Shown here: positions 7,916-16,426 of the stretch, one piece after another
Position numbering within the stretch: the stretch's first letter is position 1
How the letters are laid out: every line of letters starts with the position of its first letter
DNA from: Acidobacteria bacterium RIFCSPLOWO2_02_FULL_65_29
GTDB taxonomy: Bacteria > Acidobacteriota > Vicinamibacteria > Vicinamibacterales > CAVVIG01
Length of the DNA stretch: 61,628 bases
Direction: 5' to 3'
Assembly: GCA_001767435.1 (NCBI GenBank)
Contig: MEKT01000194.1
Span: forward strand, 1 to 61,628
Program-made: the position numbers and the translations under genes
The notes under the pieces: generated by a model
Told to the model about the DNA's origin: nothing
Database searches by the model: none
The model's input: only the letters and a program-made list of their open reading frames with translations

Positions 7916-9276
7916 ACGTCATCATGAAGTTTGGCGGGACCTCGGTGGCCGACGCCGAGGCGATGAACCGCGTGATCTCCATTGTCCGCCACCAAATCGC
8001 GGCCAATCCGAACGCCAGGCTGCCGGTGGTGGTCGTGTCGGCGATGTCGAAGGTCACCGACCGCCTGATCGAAACGGGACGGCTCGCCGGGATCGGTGAC
8101 GCGGACGGCGCCGCGAGAACGATGAATGACTTGCTCGAGCGCCACCTCGGCGTCGCGCGATCGCTCGTCGGCGGCGACGCGCTGGCGGCGCTGACCGCGC
8201 GGCTCACCGAGGACTTTTCCGCCGAGACCGCCGCCGTACGAAAGCACGCGGCGAAGGGCGAGGTGACGCCGCGCGCGCACGACGCGCTCGTGGCGATGGG
8301 CGAGCTCGCGAGCAGCCGGATGGTGGCCGCGGCGTTCGCGGCCCAGGGCGTGCCGGCGGTCTGGGTGGACGCGCGCCGCGTGCTGGTGACCGATGCCGAG
8401 CACACGGCAGCCGGGCCCGACATGGACGCGACGTGTGTTCGCGCGCGCGCGGAGCTTGGTGCACGAGTGGCCGCGGGACAGGTGCCAATCACCGCCGGAT
8501 TCATCGGCGCCACGTCGAGCGGGGTCACGACGACGCTCGGACGCGGCGGGTCGGACTACTCGGCCGCCATCTTCGGCGCGTGTCTGGACGTCGACGAGAT
8601 TCAGATCTGGACGGACGTCGACGGGATGCTCACCGCCGACCCGCGCGTGGTGGCCGAGGCCCGGCTGGTGCCGCAGTTGTCGTTCGCCGAAGCGTCCGAG
8701 CTCGCGTACTTCGGCGCGAAAGTTCTCCATCCGAGCACGATCCTGCCGGCGGTGGCCAAGAACATCCCCGTCCGGATTCTCAATTCGCGCCGGCCCGAGG
8801 TGGCCGGCACGATCATCACCGCCGAAGGCCGCACCGGCGGGCCGGCGCTGACGGCGCTCGCGTGCAAGCGCGGCGTGACGGTCGTCGACATCACGTCCAC
8901 GCGGATGCTGATGGCGCACGGCTTTCTGCGACGGTTGTTCGAGGTGTTCGAGCGCTTCAAGACGTCGGTGGATGTCGTCACCACGTCGGAGGTGAGCGTC
9001 TCGGTCACGGTCGACAACCCGCGCCGGCTCGATGATGTCGTGAGCAATCTCCGGAATTTCGCGGAGGTCAGCCGCGAGCCCGACATGGCGATCATCTGCG
9101 CCGTCGGCGAGAACCTGCGGGCCGATCCCGCGCTTTTCGCCCGAGCGGTGACGGCACTCGCGAACATTCCGCTGCGACTCGTGTCGCAGGCGGCGTCGAG
9201 GCGTAACATCACGTTTGTGCTGCGCAACGCGGACGTGCCGGAGGCGATGAACCGCTTGCATGCGGCGCTCTTTTGA
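7912..9276 (+). CDS. lysC: Aspartate kinase, LysC/ThrA-type catalytic plus ACT domains
   Basis: A 454-residue aspartokinase, the first committed step of the aspartate family. The kinase core starts with KFGGTSVADA near residue 6 and includes GRGGSDYSAAIFG and the WTDVDGMLTADPR loop. The C-terminal 160 residues form paired ACT domains, where end-product amino acids bind in feedback-regulated relatives. The GTG at 7912 overlaps the asd stop (GTGA); the ATG at 7924, four codons in, is an alternative. Length matches monofunctional E. coli LysC. No homoserine dehydrogenase is fused. Confidence 0.95.
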   Translation: MNVIMKFGGTSVADAEAMNRVISIVRHQIAANPNARLPVVVVSAMSKVTDRLIETGRLAGIGDADGAARTMNDLLERHLGVARSLVGGDALAALTARLTEDFSAETAAVRKHAAKGEVTPRAHDALVAMGELASSRMVAAAFAAQGVPAVWVDARRVLVTDAEHTAAGPDMDATCVRARAELGARVAAGQVPITAGFIGATSSGVTTTLGRGGSDYSAAIFGACLDVDEIQIWTDVDGMLTADPRVVAEARLVPQLSFAEASELAYFGAKVLHPSTILPAVAKNIPVRILNSRRPEVAGTIITAEGRTGGPALTALACKRGVTVVDITSTRMLMAHGFLRRLFEVFERFKTSVDVVTTSEVSVSVTVDNPRRLDDVVSNLRNFAEVSREPDMAIICAVGENLRADPALFARAVTALANIPLRLVSQAASRRNITFVLRNADVPEAMNRLHAALF

Positions 9277-9301
9277 CAAAAAGCACTAAGATTCCTAATT
9301 C
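9273..9301 (+). promoter_or_regulatory. Candidate internal promoter before dapB
   Basis: A perfect -35 TTGACA (9273-9278) overlaps the lysC stop and is followed after 17 bp by TAATTC (9296-9301). The region 9277-9338 is also the most AT-rich stretch in the operon. It could uncouple dapB-dapA-dapD from the leader-controlled transcript. The -10 match is poor. Confidence 0.4.
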
Positions 9302-9338
9302 GTATTTTCACGCTGAACGTCGTGGTAGCGATCGACTG

Positions 9339-10034
9339 ATGAAGATCCTGCTCGTCGGCTACGGTCGGATGGGACAGCTGGTGGGCCAGCTGGCGGGACA
9401 GTACGACTGCGAAGTCGCCGGCATCGTCGACCCGTTGTCGCCGTCGCACTCCGGCGATATCGACGATGCCCGTTGGAAGGGCGCCGCCGATGTCGCCATC
9501 GACTTCTCGCTGCCGGACGCGGTTGCCGTGAACCTGCCCGTGCTCGCGCGGCTCGGCCTGAACGTGGTCGTCGGGACGACCGGCTGGGCCTCGCAAGAGC
9601 CGGCGCTGCGGGCGGCGGCCGAGCAGGCGGGTATCGGCGTGGTGGCTGCCCCGAATTTCTCGGCGGGCGTCGTGATGTTCGAGGCCATCGTGGCTCGTGC
9701 GGCGGCCCTGGCCTCGTCGCAGGCCGACTTCGGGGCATGGCTTCACGAAGCGCATCACATCATGAAGAAGGACGCGCCGTCAGGTACCGCCTTGCTCCTG
9801 AAACGCGCCATGGAAGAGGCGGGCTATTCGCGGCCGATCGACGTCGCGTCGACGCGCGCCGGACACATGCCCGGCACCCATACGATAGGTTTCGATGGCC
9901 CGGCCGAATCGATTACGCTTTCGCATACCGCCCGCGATCGCAGCGTGTTCGCGCGGGGAGCGCTCCAGGCGGCCAGGTGGGTCAGGGGCCGGCGCGGCTG
10001 GTTCACCATGCACGATGTGCTGGGAATAGCCTGA
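9339..10034 (+). CDS. dapB: 4-hydroxy-tetrahydrodipicolinate reductase
   Basis: A 231-residue NAD(P)H-dependent reductase of the DAP pathway. The dinucleotide loop GYGRMG is at residues 7-12, and the DapB signature HEAHHIMKKDAPSGTAL is intact (His139, His140, Lys143/144). It is about 35 residues shorter than E. coli DapB but has the length of the compact DapB group. The ATG at 9339 was chosen because it begins the Rossmann strand directly; an upstream in-frame start at 9273 lies in the lysC stop region and has no support. The 62 nt before it include a putative internal promoter. Confidence 0.93.
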   Translation: MKILLVGYGRMGQLVGQLAGQYDCEVAGIVDPLSPSHSGDIDDARWKGAADVAIDFSLPDAVAVNLPVLARLGLNVVVGTTGWASQEPALRAAAEQAGIGVVAAPNFSAGVVMFEAIVARAAALASSQADFGAWLHEAHHIMKKDAPSGTALLLKRAMEEAGYSRPIDVASTRAGHMPGTHTIGFDGPAESITLSHTARDRSVFARGALQAARWVRGRRGWFTMHDVLGIA

Positions 10035-10042
10035 GAGGTCGA

Positions 10043-10126
10043 ATTTGAGGATTTGAGGATTTGAGGATCTGAGGACTTGAGGATCTGAGGATTTGAGGAT
10101 TTGAGGATCTGAGAATTTGAGGATTT
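10043..10126 (+). repeat. Degenerate 9-bp tandem repeat
   Basis: About nine head-to-tail copies of GAGGATTTG / GAGGATCTG fill the start of the dapB-dapA gap. The array is directional and differs in unit from the other intergenic arrays in the window. No coding potential is claimed. Confidence 0.9.
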
Positions 10127-10165
10127 GGAAACTGAGAGCGTGTCAAGAAATCGCAGGTTTGTAGT

Positions 10166-10210
10166 GTCCGGCTTCAGCCGGACCATGAAAGTCCACCTCT
10201 AAAGGCGGAC
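10166..10210. repeat. Two palindromic REP-like hairpins
   Basis: GTCCGGCT-TC-AGCCGGAC (10166-10183) is a perfect 8-bp inverted repeat. It is followed by GTCCACCT-CTAA-AGGCGGAC (10191-10210), the same design with one mismatch. The paired, related palindromes look like a dispersed REP-type element rather than a terminator, since neither has a T-tract. Confidence 0.7.
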
Positions 10211-10281
10211 ACGACAGCGATTGCTGAGCGGGCTCTGAGAGAGCTGACAGCTGAGATTCGATAGCTGATTGAGGTGCCGCG

Positions 10282-11181
10282 ATGAGGACGAGTTTCACCG
10301 GAGTCGGTACGGCGCTCGTGACGCCGTTTACCGCGTCTGGCGACCTCGATGAGCGGGCGGTCCGCCGGCTCGCGCGCCGGCAGATCGACGCGGGCATCCA
10401 CTTTCTCGCGCCGTGCGGAACGACGGGCGAGAACCCCACGCTATCGCTGGCCGAGCGCCTCCGCATCGTCGAGATCCTTGTCGACGAGGCCGCCGGAACG
10501 GCGCCGGTGCTTGCGGGCGCGGGCGGCTACGACACGAAGGCGATCATTCACCTCGCCGGCGAGATGCGAAAGGCGGGCGCGAGCGGCCTTCTGTCGGTCA
10601 CGCCCTATTACAACAAGCCGACGCAGGAGGGGCTGTACCAGCATTTCCGCGCGATTGCCGACAGCACGCCGCTGCCGATCATCGTCTACAACGTACCGGG
10701 CCGAACTGGGGTGAACGTCGAGCCAGCGACGCTCGCCAGGCTCGCCGCCATCCCGAATATCGCGGGCGTGAAGGAAGCCTCCGGCAACATCACGCAGATG
10801 TGCGAGGTGTGCAACGCGGTGCCCGACCGATTCCTCGTCTTGTCTGGGGACGATGCGATTACGTTGCCGCTGATGGCGATTGGCGGACGCGGCGTCATCT
10901 CGGTGGCGTCGAATGAGGTCCCCGCCGAGATGGTGCGGATGGTCGAGGCCGCCGAGCGCGGTGATTTCGCCGCTGCACGCGCCGTGCACCGGCGGATGCT
11001 GCCGCTCATGCAGGTGAACTTCATCGAGTCGAATCCCGTGCCGGTGAAGGCCGCGATGGCGGCCATGGGCCTGCTCGACGAGGCGTACCGGCTGCCGATG
11101 TGCCCGCCGAAGGCAGAATCGAGGGAGAAGATTCTGACGGTGTTGAAGAGTCTCGACTTGCTGACGGGAGCGTTTGTCTGA
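10282..11181 (+). CDS. dapA: 4-hydroxy-tetrahydrodipicolinate synthase
   Basis: A 299-residue TIM-barrel class I aldolase that condenses pyruvate with aspartate semialdehyde. Catalytic residues are intact with an offset of three from E. coli: Thr47/Thr48 in CGTTGEN, Tyr110 in YYNKP, Tyr136, Arg141, and the Schiff-base Lys164 in GVKEASG. It begins at ATG 10282 after a 247-bp gap filled with repeats. The stop overlaps the N-terminus of dapD. Confidence 0.96.
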   Translation: MRTSFTGVGTALVTPFTASGDLDERAVRRLARRQIDAGIHFLAPCGTTGENPTLSLAERLRIVEILVDEAAGTAPVLAGAGGYDTKAIIHLAGEMRKAGASGLLSVTPYYNKPTQEGLYQHFRAIADSTPLPIIVYNVPGRTGVNVEPATLARLAAIPNIAGVKEASGNITQMCEVCNAVPDRFLVLSGDDAITLPLMAIGGRGVISVASNEVPAEMVRMVEAAERGDFAAARAVHRRMLPLMQVNFIESNPVPVKAAMAAMGLLDEAYRLPMCPPKAESREKILTVLKSLDLLTGAFV

Positions 11182-12037
11182 GGAAATGAAGAATTTCATG
11201 CTCGAGGACGAGATCACTCAACTCGCAGCCGCCGGCGCCTCGGCCGACCGCGGCGCGGCGCGCGATGCGTTCACGCGGCTCCGGGCCGAGTTGTCGGCCG
11301 GAAGCGTTCGCGCGGCCGAACCGGATCCGGCGAGCCCGGCAGGCTGGCGCGTGAACACGTGGGTCAAGCAAGGCATTCTGCTCGGTTTCAGGTTCGGCGA
11401 CATCGTGGACGCGTCGATGGACCACGGCCGCGTGCCCTTCTACGACAAGGACACGCTTCCGCTCAAGAAGCCCGGTCTGGCGGCGGGCGTGCGCATCGTG
11501 CCCGGCGGTTCGGCGATTCGCGACGGCGCGTTCGTGGCGCGAGGCGTGATCTGCATGCCGCCGATGTACATCAACATCGGCGCGTATGTCGGCGAGCAGT
11601 CGCTCATCGACTCGCACGCGCTCGTCGGATCGTGCGCTCAGGTGGGCGCCCGCGTGCACGTGAGCGCCGGCGCGCAGATCGGTGGAGTGATCGAGCCGGT
11701 CGGCGCGCTTCCGGTCATCATCGAAGACGAAGCCCTGATCGGAGGCAACACCGGCATCTATGAAGGCGCCGTGATCAAAGCGCGGGCTGTTCTCGCGGCC
11801 GGCACGGTCCTGACCGGATCGACGCCGGTGTACGACCTGGTGCGCGGCGAAGTGATCAGGCCGACCGCCGAACGGCCGCTCGTCATCCCGGAAGGGGCCG
11901 TCGTCGTCCCCGGCGCGCGCGCGGTGACCGTCGGAAAGGGCCCCGAGTGGAGGCTTTCGCTCGCCACGCCCGTAATCATCAAATATCGCGACTCGCGCAC
12001 CGACACGCGCACGGAGCTCGAAGCGTGGATTCGGTAG
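11174..12037 (+). CDS. dapD: 2,3,4,5-tetrahydropyridine-2,6-dicarboxylate N-succinyltransferase
   Basis: A left-handed beta-helix acyltransferase that succinylates the DapB product, committing this cell to the succinylase branch. Hexapeptide turns run from about residue 115 to 215 (GVICMPPMYINIGAYVG, ISAGAQIGGV-like turns, EALIGGNTGIYEGAVI). The reading frame opens at TTG 11174 (287 aa), overlapping dapA. ATG codons at 11186 and 11198 are alternative starts, and a GGGAG just upstream slightly favours the TTG. The 3' end overlaps the start of the M20 peptidase gene. Confidence 0.93.
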   Translation: MSEEMKNFMLEDEITQLAAAGASADRGAARDAFTRLRAELSAGSVRAAEPDPASPAGWRVNTWVKQGILLGFRFGDIVDASMDHGRVPFYDKDTLPLKKPGLAAGVRIVPGGSAIRDGAFVARGVICMPPMYINIGAYVGEQSLIDSHALVGSCAQVGARVHVSAGAQIGGVIEPVGALPVIIEDEALIGGNTGIYEGAVIKARAVLAAGTVLTGSTPVYDLVRGEVIRPTAERPLVIPEGAVVVPGARAVTVGKGPEWRLSLATPVIIKYRDSRTDTRTELEAWIR

Positions 12038-13044
12038 CCTCGGCGCGCGTGGACCTGGTTGGCGTCACCAGGGCGCTCGTCGACATCGACTCGACGACGG
12101 GCCGCGAGGGCGAGGCTGGACGCTGGCTGTCGCGCTATCTGACCGACCTCGGCTTCTCCGTCACCGAGCAGCGGGTGGACGACTCGCGCTTCAACCTGAT
12201 CGTGTCGTCTGGCCAGCCGGCACGCGTCGTGCTCTCCACCCATTACGACTGTGTCCCGCCATTTTTCGCGAGCAGAATCGAGCGCGATCGCATTTACGGC
12301 CGTGGGTCGTGCGATGCGAAAGGCATTCTGGCCGCGCAAGTGGCGGCGGTCGATCGGCTCCGGCGCGAGGGCGAGACCCGCGTGGGCCTGTTGTTCGTCG
12401 TTGGCGAGGAGCGCGGCAGCGACGGCGCGCAGGCCGCGAATGTCGCCGCCAACGGTTGCCGGTTTCTCGTGGACGGTGAGCCGACCGACAATCGTCTGGG
12501 CATCGCCACACGCGGCGCGTACAGGCTCCGTCTGCGGGCCGCGGGGCGTGCCGCACACTCCTCGTTTCCGGAGCTCGGCGAGTCGGCGATCGACAAGCTG
12601 ATTGACGCCCTGGTCGAGTTGCGATCGATCGAGTTGCCGGTGGACGCGATTCTCGGCCGGACGCACTACTCCGTCGGCTTGATGAGCGGCGGTGTCGCAC
12701 CAAACGTCGTGTCGCCATCGGCTGAAGCCGAAGTCATGTTTCGCACCGTTGGTGACGCGGCTGACGTACGCCGCGCCATCCGCTCGATCGAGCGCCGCGT
12801 CGATATTGAGCATGTCCTCGAGGTGCCGCCGGTCAGCCTGGCGACGGTGCCTGGCATCGACGCGGCGGTGTTTCCGTACACCACCGACATCCCATTTCTC
12901 GATCGCTGGGGCCAGCCGCTGCTGTTTGGCCCTGGCTCGGTCCACGCGGCCCACACGGCGGATGAATTCATCGAGCTTGCGGAGCTTGGCCGCGCCGTCG
13001 ACGGCTACGTGGCCATCGCGCGAGAGCTGCTCGCGCGTGACTGA
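12025..13044 (+). CDS. dapE: M20 family peptidase, DapE/ArgE-like (probable succinyl-DAP desuccinylase)
   Basis: A 339-residue dinuclear-zinc amidohydrolase. Metal ligands and the catalytic glutamate are visible: His73-x-Asp75 in STHYDCVPP, Asp97 in GRGSCDAKG, Glu128-Glu129 in GEERGSDG. A dimerisation-domain insert follows. The GTG at 12025 overlaps dapD by 13 nt. Position directly after dapD supports desuccinylation of succinyl-DAP, although acetylornithine-deacetylase-like enzymes share the fold and the protein is shorter than E. coli DapE. The aminotransferase step (dapC) has no candidate in the window. Confidence 0.82.
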   Translation: MDSVASARVDLVGVTRALVDIDSTTGREGEAGRWLSRYLTDLGFSVTEQRVDDSRFNLIVSSGQPARVVLSTHYDCVPPFFASRIERDRIYGRGSCDAKGILAAQVAAVDRLRREGETRVGLLFVVGEERGSDGAQAANVAANGCRFLVDGEPTDNRLGIATRGAYRLRLRAAGRAAHSSFPELGESAIDKLIDALVELRSIELPVDAILGRTHYSVGLMSGGVAPNVVSPSAEAEVMFRTVGDAADVRRAIRSIERRVDIEHVLEVPPVSLATVPGIDAAVFPYTTDIPFLDRWGQPLLFGPGSVHAAHTADEFIELAELGRAVDGYVAIARELLARD

Positions 13045-14839
13045 TCCCGGTTCCGAGTACAGCCGTCGCATCAAGCGCGCGAGCGACGCCATCCGGCGTG
13101 GCGAACGCCGCCACGAGCTCATCGCCAACGCGCGGCTGGCCGTCGCGGCGGCAATGGCGGCGTGCCTCTGGCTGTCGTTGGGAAGCGGCGCCATCTCGCC
13201 AGCTTGGTTGATCGCGCCGGCCGCCGCGTTTCTCGTGCTCGTCGTCACTCACGCGCGTGTGCTCGGCGGTCACGAGCGCTTCGCGCGGGCGCGGCGTTTC
13301 TACGAGCGGGGTCTCGACCGGATTGGTGGACGATGGGCCGGATCGGGTCCCGACGGCGCCCGCTTTCTCGACGACCACAAATACGCGCGCGATCTGGATC
13401 TGTTTGGCCGGGGGTCGCTCTTCCAACTGCTGAGTATCGCGAGAACCGAGGCCGGCGAGGATGCACTTGCCGGCTGGCTGCTCGGTCCGGCGCCGATCGC
13501 GGAAGTCGGCGCGCGTCAGGCCGCCGTCAGGGAGCTGGCGGGGGAGATTGTCTTCCGCGAGACGCTGGCGTCGGTGGCCGCCGAAGCACATGTCGGCCGG
13601 ACGAGCGCGCTTGGTCAGTGGGCGGCACGTTCCTCGGTCGGCCTGCAGCGTGGGGCCGGGATCGCCTTTCTGGTGGTCGGCGTCCTCACGTCCGTCATGC
13701 TCATGCTGGCGTTCGTGGGGCGCGTGCCTGGATCGGCCGCGGCGGCTGCGATCGCGGTCGATGTCGCGGTCGCCTGGCACTGGCGGCGGCGGGTGGCCGA
13801 GGTCATCCACGGCGTCGATGCGGCCTCCGACGACCTCGCGATCTTCCGCGAGCTGCTCGAGAAGGTGGAAGGCGCCACGTTTGCCGCGCCCTGGCTCGCG
13901 CGAGTCCGCGAACGGCTCGTCGTGGACGGCGAGCCGCCGTCGAGGCGCATCTCACGGCTCGAGACGCTCGTCTCCCTGTTGAATCAGACACAGCACAACC
14001 CGTTCGTTCGTGTGATCGCGACGCCGCTGCTCGCCGACGGCCAGCTCGCCGTCGCCATCGATCGGTGGCATGCGGCACACGGCGGCCATCTGGCAGGCTG
14101 GCTCGAGGCCATCGGGGAGCTCGAGGCCGTCTCGTCGATCGCGACCTACGCGTACGAACATCCCGCGGATCCGTTTCCGACCGTGCGCGAACACGGCGCT
14201 CTCGGCGCTCTCGACGCTCTCATCTGGGCCGACGGCCTCGCGCATCCGCTGCTGCCCGACGCTTCTGCGGTCCGGAACGACCTACGGGTCGGCGGGGCAG
14301 CGCCGCATGTGTATCTGGTCAGCGGCTCCAACATGTCGGGCAAGAGCACACTGCTTCGCGCTGTCGGCGTCAACGTCGTGCTGGCGCTCGCCGGCGCGCC
14401 CGTGCGCGCCACCGCGATGACGTTGACGCCACTCGCCATCGGAGCGACCCTGCACGTCGTCGATTCGCTGCAGGAAGGCTATTCGAGGTTCTACGCGGAG
14501 ATCCTGCGAATCGGTTCGATCGTCGAGCTCTCGCGCGGTCGGACGCCCGTGTTGTTCCTGCTCGACGAGATTCTTCACGGCACCAATTCGTACGATCGGC
14601 GGATTGGGGCCGAGGCGATCGTCGGCGCACTCGTGGCCGCTGGAGCCATCGGATTGGTCACCACCCACGACCTGGCGCTCGCGGAGCTCGTCGCGGCGCT
14701 TGGCCCGCGAGCGGCAAACGTCCACTTCGAGGACCAACTCGTCGATCAGCACATCGTTTTCGACTATCGCCTGCGGGCCGGCGTGGTCGAGCGCAGCAAC
14801 GCGCTGGCGCTCATGCGGGCCATCGGCATCGATGTGTGA
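13037..14839 (+). CDS. MutS-family ATPase with N-terminal membrane helices
   Basis: A 600-residue protein from GTG 13037, overlapping the M20 gene. Residues about 30-70 hold two hydrophobic helices and another pair lies near 210-250. The C-terminal third is a MutS domain V ATPase with Walker A GSNMSGKST (residues 430-438), Walker B LFLLDEI, the GTNSYDR loop and a TTHD switch. The mismatch-reading N-terminal domain with its Phe-x-Glu motif is absent, so this is not MutS1/MutS2 but one of the uncharacterised MutS-like groups. Its function is unknown, and membrane attachment of a MutS ATPase is unusual. It probably shares the dap transcript. Confidence 0.85.
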   Translation: MTDPGSEYSRRIKRASDAIRRGERRHELIANARLAVAAAMAACLWLSLGSGAISPAWLIAPAAAFLVLVVTHARVLGGHERFARARRFYERGLDRIGGRWAGSGPDGARFLDDHKYARDLDLFGRGSLFQLLSIARTEAGEDALAGWLLGPAPIAEVGARQAAVRELAGEIVFRETLASVAAEAHVGRTSALGQWAARSSVGLQRGAGIAFLVVGVLTSVMLMLAFVGRVPGSAAAAAIAVDVAVAWHWRRRVAEVIHGVDAASDDLAIFRELLEKVEGATFAAPWLARVRERLVVDGEPPSRRISRLETLVSLLNQTQHNPFVRVIATPLLADGQLAVAIDRWHAAHGGHLAGWLEAIGELEAVSSIATYAYEHPADPFPTVREHGALGALDALIWADGLAHPLLPDASAVRNDLRVGGAAPHVYLVSGSNMSGKSTLLRAVGVNVVLALAGAPVRATAMTLTPLAIGATLHVVDSLQEGYSRFYAEILRIGSIVELSRGRTPVLFLLDEILHGTNSYDRRIGAEAIVGALVAAGAIGLVTTHDLALAELVAALGPRAANVHFEDQLVDQHIVFDYRLRAGVVERSNALALMRAIGIDV

Positions 14840-14924
14840 CGCCTTGGCGTCGTCCGCGTCCGAAAAGCGCTACCACTGGTAGAGGGTTGAACGCAGCACA
14901 CCTTGCGAAAATTCGTGGCACATC

Positions 14925-16253
14925 TCAGCAAATTGCGTGCTCGGCGGCCAGGGCGACGCTCAGCAGCGCATCGGTCTGACCCCGTGCGCCGGCCAGCTGC
15001 AGCCCGCACGGCAGGCCCGCCGGCGTGTTCCCGCACGGAAGCGACAGGGCCGGGTGTCCGGTGAGGTTGAACACCTGGGTGAGGCGCAGCATCAGGGTGC
15101 GCACCGGCTCCTCGCTCGATCCCGCGCGGACCACGCTCGCGCCCAACGGCGGCGCTGGAATCGGCAGCGTCGGCAGGACGATTGCGTCGCGCCCCAAGAG
15201 CGCCGCGTCGACTTCGCGCCGAAGCGTCTCGCGGCCCGACAGTGCGCGCACGTAGTCCTCGGCCAGGATGTAGCGGCCCATTTCCAACCGCAGACGCACC
15301 GGCTGCGTGTACCGTTCCGGCATGGATTCGAGCGTCGCGGCGTGGTACGCCGCCGCGTCGCTCAGCACAATGTGCAGGTAGGTCGGCGCGATCGCGTCGG
15401 CGTGTTGAATGCCGACCTCGTCGACCCGCGCTCCCGCGCGCCGCAGAGTCTCGATCGCTCTCTCGAAGCGCTCCCGTACATCGTCGTCGAGCACCTCGCA
15501 GAAGTACTTTCGAGGCACGCCGATCCGCAGACTCGAGGCTGGCGCGGCAGACAACGGACGCGTGGCCGGTCGTCCCACGAGCGCGTGATACATGTGCCAC
15601 GCGTCGGTCACGCTCGGGGCCAGCGGCCCGACATGGTCGAGCGTGCGCGAGAGCGGAAGGACGCCGTCGGTCGACACCTCGCCGAACGTGGGTTTCAGTC
15701 CGACGACGCCGCAGGCCGCCGCGGGAATGCGAATCGATCCGCCCGTGTCGGTGCCAAGCGCGGCGAGCGCCATGCCCGCAGCGACGCTGGCCGCCGAGCC
15801 TCCGCTCGAGCCGCCGGGCGACCGCGCGGGATCGTGCGGGTTGCGAGCCGGACCGAACGCCGAATCTTCGTTCGTCGTGCCAAAGGCGAACTCGTGCAGG
15901 TTGGTCTTGCCGATGAACACGGCGCCGGCGTGCCGCAAGTGCGTGATGGCCGGCGCGTCGGCCGTCGCGACGTGGCCGTCGCGTACGCGCGAGGCCGCGG
16001 TCGTGGCGGTGCCGCGAATGTCGAAGAGATCCTTGACCGATACGGGCACGCCGTGGAGCGGGCCGTGGTCTCGGCCGGCGGCCAGTTCGGCGTCCGCGTG
16101 TCGCGCCTGGCGTCGCGCCTCGTCGGCTGCGACCAAGATGAACGCGTTCAGTCGTGGGTTATCGGCCTCGATACGCCGCAGACACGCCTCGGTGACCTCG
16201 GCCGCGCTCGTCTCGCCTGCGCGCAGCTGCCGTCCGAACTCGGCGATGGTCAT
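14925..16253 (-). CDS. Amidase-signature family amidohydrolase (GatA/AtzE-like)
   Basis: A 442-residue amidase with a complete Ser-cisSer-Lys triad: Lys74 (VSVKDLFD), Ser149 (SPGGSSGGS) and Ser173 (GTDTGGSIRIP), spaced as in GatA (75 and 24 residues). It could be an amidotransferase A subunit, but no gatB is near. It is preceded with an ATGA overlap by a 58-codon gene that looks like the small AtzG/GatC-type partner of such amidases. The substrate is not inferable. Confidence 0.9.
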   Translation of the reverse strand: MTIAEFGRQLRAGETSAAEVTEACLRRIEADNPRLNAFILVAADEARRQARHADAELAAGRDHGPLHGVPVSVKDLFDIRGTATTAASRVRDGHVATADAPAITHLRHAGAVFIGKTNLHEFAFGTTNEDSAFGPARNPHDPARSPGGSSGGSAASVAAGMALAALGTDTGGSIRIPAAACGVVGLKPTFGEVSTDGVLPLSRTLDHVGPLAPSVTDAWHMYHALVGRPATRPLSAAPASSLRIGVPRKYFCEVLDDDVRERFERAIETLRRAGARVDEVGIQHADAIAPTYLHIVLSDAAAYHAATLESMPERYTQPVRLRLEMGRYILAEDYVRALSGRETLRREVDAALLGRDAIVLPTLPIPAPPLGASVVRAGSSEEPVRTLMLRLTQVFNLTGHPALSLPCGNTPAGLPCGLQLAGARGQTDALLSVALAAEHAIC

Positions 16254-16426
16254 TCTTTTCCAGGCCCTGACGCCGGCGGAGGTGGAACATCGGCCCGGTC
16301 GGCGAAATCCGCCCGCCGAAGCGCCGCGGTCGACCTGGCAAGACTTTCGAGGAGCGCGGCGAGATCGGGCAGGCCCCGCCGGTGCGCGTCGGCGACGACC
16401 GCCTGGAGCCAGACGTCGATGGTCAT
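16250..16426 (-). CDS. Small AtzG/GatC-like protein (58 aa)
   Basis: The minus-strand ATG at 16426 opens 58 codons ending at TGA 16252-16250. The start overlaps the stop of the O-methyltransferase gene and the stop overlaps the ATG of the amidase, both as ATGA. The protein begins MTIDVWLQAVV, has two short helices rich in Leu/Ala/Arg and a Pro-rich tail (DVPPPPASGPG). Size, position and helical N-terminus match the AtzG-like (DUF4089) and GatC partners of amidase-signature enzymes. The similarity is judged by eye and needs a profile search. Confidence 0.6.
   Translation of the reverse strand: MTIDVWLQAVVADAHRRGLPDLAALLESLARSTAALRRADFADRADVPPPPASGPGKE

Noticed and set aside
9273-9338. Upstream start of dapB at 9273
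   Set aside because: It would add 22 residues unlike any DapB and begins inside the lysC stop; ATG 9339 starts the Rossmann strand.
10043-10126. CRISPR array
   Set aside because: Units are 9 bp and contiguous with no spacers; no cas genes are present.
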